From Pelecanus crispus (lineage: Eukaryota; Chordata; Aves; Pelecaniformes; Pelecanidae), in assembly GCF_030463565.1 (NCBI RefSeq), contig NC_134648.1, positions 47,120,346 to 47,184,345 on the forward strand: DNA of 64,000 nt, read 5' to 3'. Made by a program: the position numbers and the translations under genes. The first letter of the stretch is position 1. Each line of letters begins with the position of its first letter. A model generated the notes under the pieces. That model was not told where the DNA came from. It did no database searches and was given only the letters and a program-made list of their open reading frames with translations. Shown here piece after piece: positions 61,491 through 64,000 of this stretch.

Positions 61491-61600
61491 CGGTGGCTCG
61501 CGGCGCTGGCGGCGCCACATCTCGCCGGTCCTGCGCGTCACGTCGGGGCGCCCGCGTGACGCGCCCGTCGCGCGAGTTGCGCGTGGCGGGGACGGCGCCT
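61491..61600 (-). other. ENTPD5: Candidate non-coding first exon of ENTPD5
   Basis: On the minus strand the sequence GCCACCG|GTGAGCGCG gives a strong splice donor at 61490 within the CpG island, a suitable end for a 5' untranslated exon joining 55963. The transcription start is not visible; the right end given is nominal. Another donor-like site (GCGG|GTGGGTACTG) lies near 61094. Confidence 0.4.
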
Positions 61601-61604
61601 TCCG

Positions 61605-61618
61605 GTTTCCATGGGAAC
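61605..61618. promoter_or_regulatory. X-box-like palindrome (possible RFX site)
   Basis: GTTTCCATGGGAAC is a near-perfect inverted repeat matching the RFX X-box layout of two half sites around a short centre. It lies 165 bases before the BBOF1 ATG. Confidence 0.45.
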
Positions 61619-61658
61619 AGGCCGCCGCGCGCCCCTGGCTCCGGCGGTCGCGGCTGTT

Positions 61659-61690
61659 GGGGGGGGGGGGGGGGAGGGGGGAGGGGACAC
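61659..61690 (+). other. G run with quadruplex potential
   Basis: Sixteen consecutive G, then AGGGGGGAGGGG, between the two X-box-like motifs. Four or more G tracts lie close together on one strand, enough for a G-quadruplex. Long G runs are also often miscounted in assemblies. Confidence 0.7.
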
Positions 61691-61756
61691 ACCCGCGACG
61701 CGGCGGCCGGTAAGCGAAGCAACGGGGCGGGGCCTCCGCCGTAACGGGCGGGGCGG

Positions 61757-61770
61757 GTTGCCGTGGAGAC
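61757..61770. promoter_or_regulatory. X-box (probable RFX site) at the BBOF1 start
   Basis: GTTGCCGTGGAGAC fits the X-box consensus GTTGCC-AT-GG(C/A)AAC with a perfect left half and a good right half. It ends 12 bases before the BBOF1 ATG, so it lies at or just after the transcription start. RFX factors drive motile-cilium genes through such sites, and BBOF1 is a basal-body protein of multiciliated cells. Confidence 0.6.
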
Positions 61771-61782
61771 GCGGCGGCGGCC

Positions 61783-63325
61783 ATGGCGGGGAGGCGTTGG
61801 TCGCTCTGCCGCCACGGCTCCTCCCGCTCCCGCAGGCCGGCGGCGGCGGGGCAGGCGGCCCGGGTGTCTGAGGAGAAGCGGGACGAGGTCGACGCGGCGC
61901 TGTGGGAGGCTCGGCTGGCGGCGACCCAGGCGCCCCGGGCCGAGTACCGCGAAGCCGCCCGCCGGCTGGCCAGGAGCAACGCGGAGCTGCTGTGGTGGCG
62001 GCCGGGCGCGGAGAGGGAGGCGGCGGCCGTGGTGACCTTCCTGACGGAGCAAGGCCAGGAGAAGGCGGAGGAGGTGTGCGCGCAGCCGGGCAGGCCTCTC
62101 TCCCCCGGGCCTCCCGGCCCAGCGTCCCGGTGTGCGGCCATCTGTAGCGGAACACCTGAGGGCGGGCCCTGCCCCCGCGCTGTTTCGGTGCCTGCGGCCG
62201 GAGATGGGCAGTGCCCGTCCCGCCCCGCCCCGCCCCGCCCCGGCCGTGCGCAGGGCCCGGCGGCGCGGGTGAACGTGGGGCAGCAGCGCGCCCTGGCCGC
62301 GGGAAGGCCCTCGGGCGGCGGCGGGGAGGCCTGGCCCCTAGCGCCCTGCCTGCCCGGGACCCGCTCCTCAGCCGGGACGACGGCCTCCGGTTTTGCTCCC
62401 CCTCAGTCCAAGGGAGAGGGCAACGTAGCGCAGGGAGGCCAGCGGAGGGGCAGCGAAGCGCTCGGGGGCTTCAGCACATGGTGTGCTGTGCAAGGAGAGG
62501 CTGAAGCGTTTGCTCAGCTTGAAAAAAGAGAAAGCTAAGGGGGAATCCACTGGGTTTAGCTACCTGGAGAAGGTTTTAAAGACCCAAACTCTACTTAGAA
62601 CACAATGAAGAAAAAAAAGCCCTACACTGCAGCTTCCATTTCCTCCATCGCAGATTATTTCACTTTAGTCCTATGCCTGCTTTTCTAAATTCAAGCACCA
62701 AGCAAACCCCTTTTTCATTTAGAAAAAACAAAAATGGAAACTAAATTTAAAATATTTTAACATTCTATTTATTGAATAAGCAGGTACAAAGCTCTGATCC
62801 CCAGGACATTGGTGAGGTCAAATGGTAGGAGACAATCTTCTTGCTCACATCCCACCATTTCCTTGCAGCCTATCCAGTATAGAAACCTTACTCAGACCTT
62901 TTTCCAGCTGCCTGTTTTTCTCTCTGTATCTGTCTTTTTTTCTCCTTTTCTAAACCGCTTCTCTAATGCTGCACCACTATCCAAAACAGTAAAGAAGAAA
63001 ACCCTCTGTCCACATAGTTTTTATTCTTCAGTAGCCACAGATCTGTTTGTATCTAAAATGTGTGGGGTTTTATAGTTTAAGCTTACATTATCTCCTATGC
63101 TTAACATAAACAGTTTTACACATGGTTTAATTGACCCGAACACTGCAAACAAGGGATCTTTCCCCTCTTTCTGTGTCTTCTCATAATTAAATTTGAAGAC
63201 AAGAACGCAGTGAGGATACCACCCCCCCAGTTATTGTTTCTTGATTTCTCTTTTCACAGATTGAGAAACTGAAGCAGGAGCTGATTGATTTGAAACAGCA
63301 AGCACAAGAAGAGAAGCAGCAGCTG
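61783..63325 (+). CDS. BBOF1: BBOF1 (basal body orientation factor 1), first two exons, runs off the window
   Basis: Coiled-coil protein (also CCDC176) at basal bodies of multiciliated cells, needed in frog skin to keep cilia aligned. Exon 1 is 61783-62073 (97 codons, ending in phase 0 at EE|GTGTGC). Exon 2 is 63260-63325 (22 codons, ending in CTG|GTGAAT). Exon 1 has ALWEARLAAT, YREAARRLARSN and VVTFLTEQGQEKAEE, matching the LWEARL..YR..R.LAKSN pattern of mammalian BBOF1. Exon 2 reads IEKLKQELIDLKQQAQEEKQ, a clear coiled coil matching IEKLKQQL..K.KAQEEK. The ATG is in ideal context (GGCCATGGCG) and is the first in frame. The Lys-rich N-terminus of mammals is replaced here by an Arg/Ser-rich one. 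The rest of the gene, about 400 codons, lies to the right. Confidence 0.85.
62074..63259 (+). other. BBOF1 intron 1
   Basis: Begins in the CpG island with a CGCCC/CCGCCC-rich stretch (near 62217-62243, several GC boxes on the minus strand) and becomes A/T-rich after 62560. No other feature was seen. Confidence 0.6.
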
Positions 63326-64000
63326 GTGAATGAACTTTCCTCTTTGTCCTCAGAACAGTGGGGTCTTCTGAGCAGGCTGAAAAGTAGTTCTGATTTTAAT
63401 ATCCTCCACAAGGAACAAGCTAGGGCAGTTAACTGTTACAGGTTTTGATGTGAAAATATTGCATGAAGAACGAACTTGAAAAAAAGCAATGGTGATGTGG
63501 GAGTTATCCCATGACTCTGTAGCATTATTTCAGATAGTAGTAGGACTATTTTATAGCATCTGAAATAGTATTAGGAACCAGCTGGGTAATGGTGAGGCCA
63601 GAGGCACAGCAAAAACACATTTCATTTTTACCAAGATAAACAATAAACTACTTTGAATTCTTTTATAGTTCTCCTTCATTCATTACTGTTGAACCAAGAA
63701 TTCTTAAAAAGAATGGAGAAAATTATTATTTGTTAATCTGGCTTCAATAAGAAACACAGAACTGTGCTCATCTGCACTTTAAGACAGTTATCTCCCATCA
63801 AGCAGGCTCCACAAGGAACTTTCTCCCCCTGCAGATTATAAAGAGCAGAAAAGGCTATACATGATAGATGCAGTGTGTTGACCTTGGCTGCACGCCAGGT
63901 GCCCACCAAGCTGTTCTATCACTCTCCTCCTCAGCTGGACAGGGGAGAGAAAAAATAGGAAAAAAGGCAGGACAAAAGTCTCATGGGTCGAGATAGGGAC
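63326..64000 (+). other. BBOF1 intron 2, partial
   Basis: The exon 2 frame stays open after the donor for 39 more codons to a stop at 63448, but the residues there do not resemble BBOF1, so it is read as intron. The last 127 bases belong to an LTR copy. Confidence 0.6.
63874..64000 (-). mobile_element. Inverted end of an avian ERV LTR, cut by the window edge
   Basis: From TGTGTTGACCTTGGCTG onward, with CGCCAGGTGCCCACCAAGC and CTCATGGGTCGAGATA, the text matches the terminal part of a common avian LTR I remember, read in reverse (that LTR ends ...CCAAGGTCAAC.CA). The rest lies outside. The family is probably ERVL; there is no information on whether it is solo. Confidence 0.6.

Larger units (their letters stand above)
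60950..62460. promoter_or_regulatory. CpG-island bidirectional promoter of ENTPD5 and BBOF1
   Basis: Dense CpG and very high G+C begin abruptly near 60950 and fade near 62460. It spans the expected ENTPD5 transcription start (leftward) and the BBOF1 start codon at 61783 (rightward). It includes a CCCT tract (61423-61462), an ETS-type CTTCCGG at 61600-61606, a G run at 61659-61674, RFX-like motifs at 61605-61618 and 61757-61770, and CGTCACGTC/GCGTGACGC elements at 61536-61563. The long open frames on both strands are composition artefacts of CpG-rich DNA, except BBOF1 exon 1. Confidence 0.8.

Noticed and set aside
60896-62155. Very long open frames on both strands (up to 350 codons) in the ENTPD5-BBOF1 island
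   Set aside because: Their Pro/Arg/Gly/Ala composition and simultaneous openness in several frames are typical of CpG islands. Only the frame of BBOF1 exon 1 matches a known protein.
63326-63448. Extension of BBOF1 exon 2 through the donor at 63326
   Set aside because: The extra residues do not match BBOF1, and a good GTGAAT donor in phase 0 precedes them.
1-64000. tRNA, rRNA, CRISPR arrays, bacterial-type operons or a novel defence or mobile system
   Set aside because: No cloverleaf with A/B boxes, no regularly spaced repeats and no prokaryotic features were seen. The window is ordinary vertebrate gene-rich DNA.

Overview
This is vertebrate nuclear DNA and almost certainly avian. It carries five intron-containing, protein-coding genes in the order ZNF410 (+), FAM161B (-), COQ6 (+), ENTPD5 (-), BBOF1 (+). 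From memory this is the order on human 14q24.3. The bird call rests on compact introns and on interspersed repeats I recall from bird genomes: a full-length 600-bp ERVL-type solo LTR at 30000, a second avian-type LTR entering at the right edge, and CR1-like tails. The species cannot be named; the LTR types suggest a neoavian bird.

Layout. 1-8331: no exon recognised, three copies of one dispersed repeat, probably ZNF410 upstream or intron DNA. 8332-16211: eight ZNF410 exons in perfect phase, covering the acidic N-terminal half and all five C2H2 fingers; neither the first nor the last coding exon was found. 19676-26570: complete FAM161B on the minus strand, seven exons, 526 codons. 26570-26999: a CpG-island promoter shared head-to-head by FAM161B and COQ6, with three CCAAT boxes. 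26999-36237: complete COQ6, twelve exons, 468 codons, with a solo LTR in intron 3. 36338-41070: convergent COQ6/ENTPD5 tail region with a small LTR. 41071-55902: complete ENTPD5 coding region on the minus strand, thirteen exons, 428 codons. 60950-62460: a large CpG island, the head-to-head promoter of ENTPD5 and BBOF1, with RFX X-box-like motifs. 61783 to the right edge: the first two exons of BBOF1.

How they relate. The genes alternate strand, so neighbours share either a divergent promoter or a convergent tail. They do not form a pathway: ZNF410 is a transcription factor, FAM161B and BBOF1 are cilium/basal-body proteins, COQ6 is a mitochondrial ubiquinone-biosynthesis hydroxylase, and ENTPD5 is an endoplasmic-reticulum nucleotide diphosphatase. 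Exons were found by translating both strands, matching remembered orthologue sequence, and requiring GT/AG sites with consistent phase; every junction reported inside the genes passes that test. I found no evidence of an undescribed biological system. The points most worth a second look are the missing ZNF410 tail, the X-boxes at BBOF1, the divergent promoters and the repeats.
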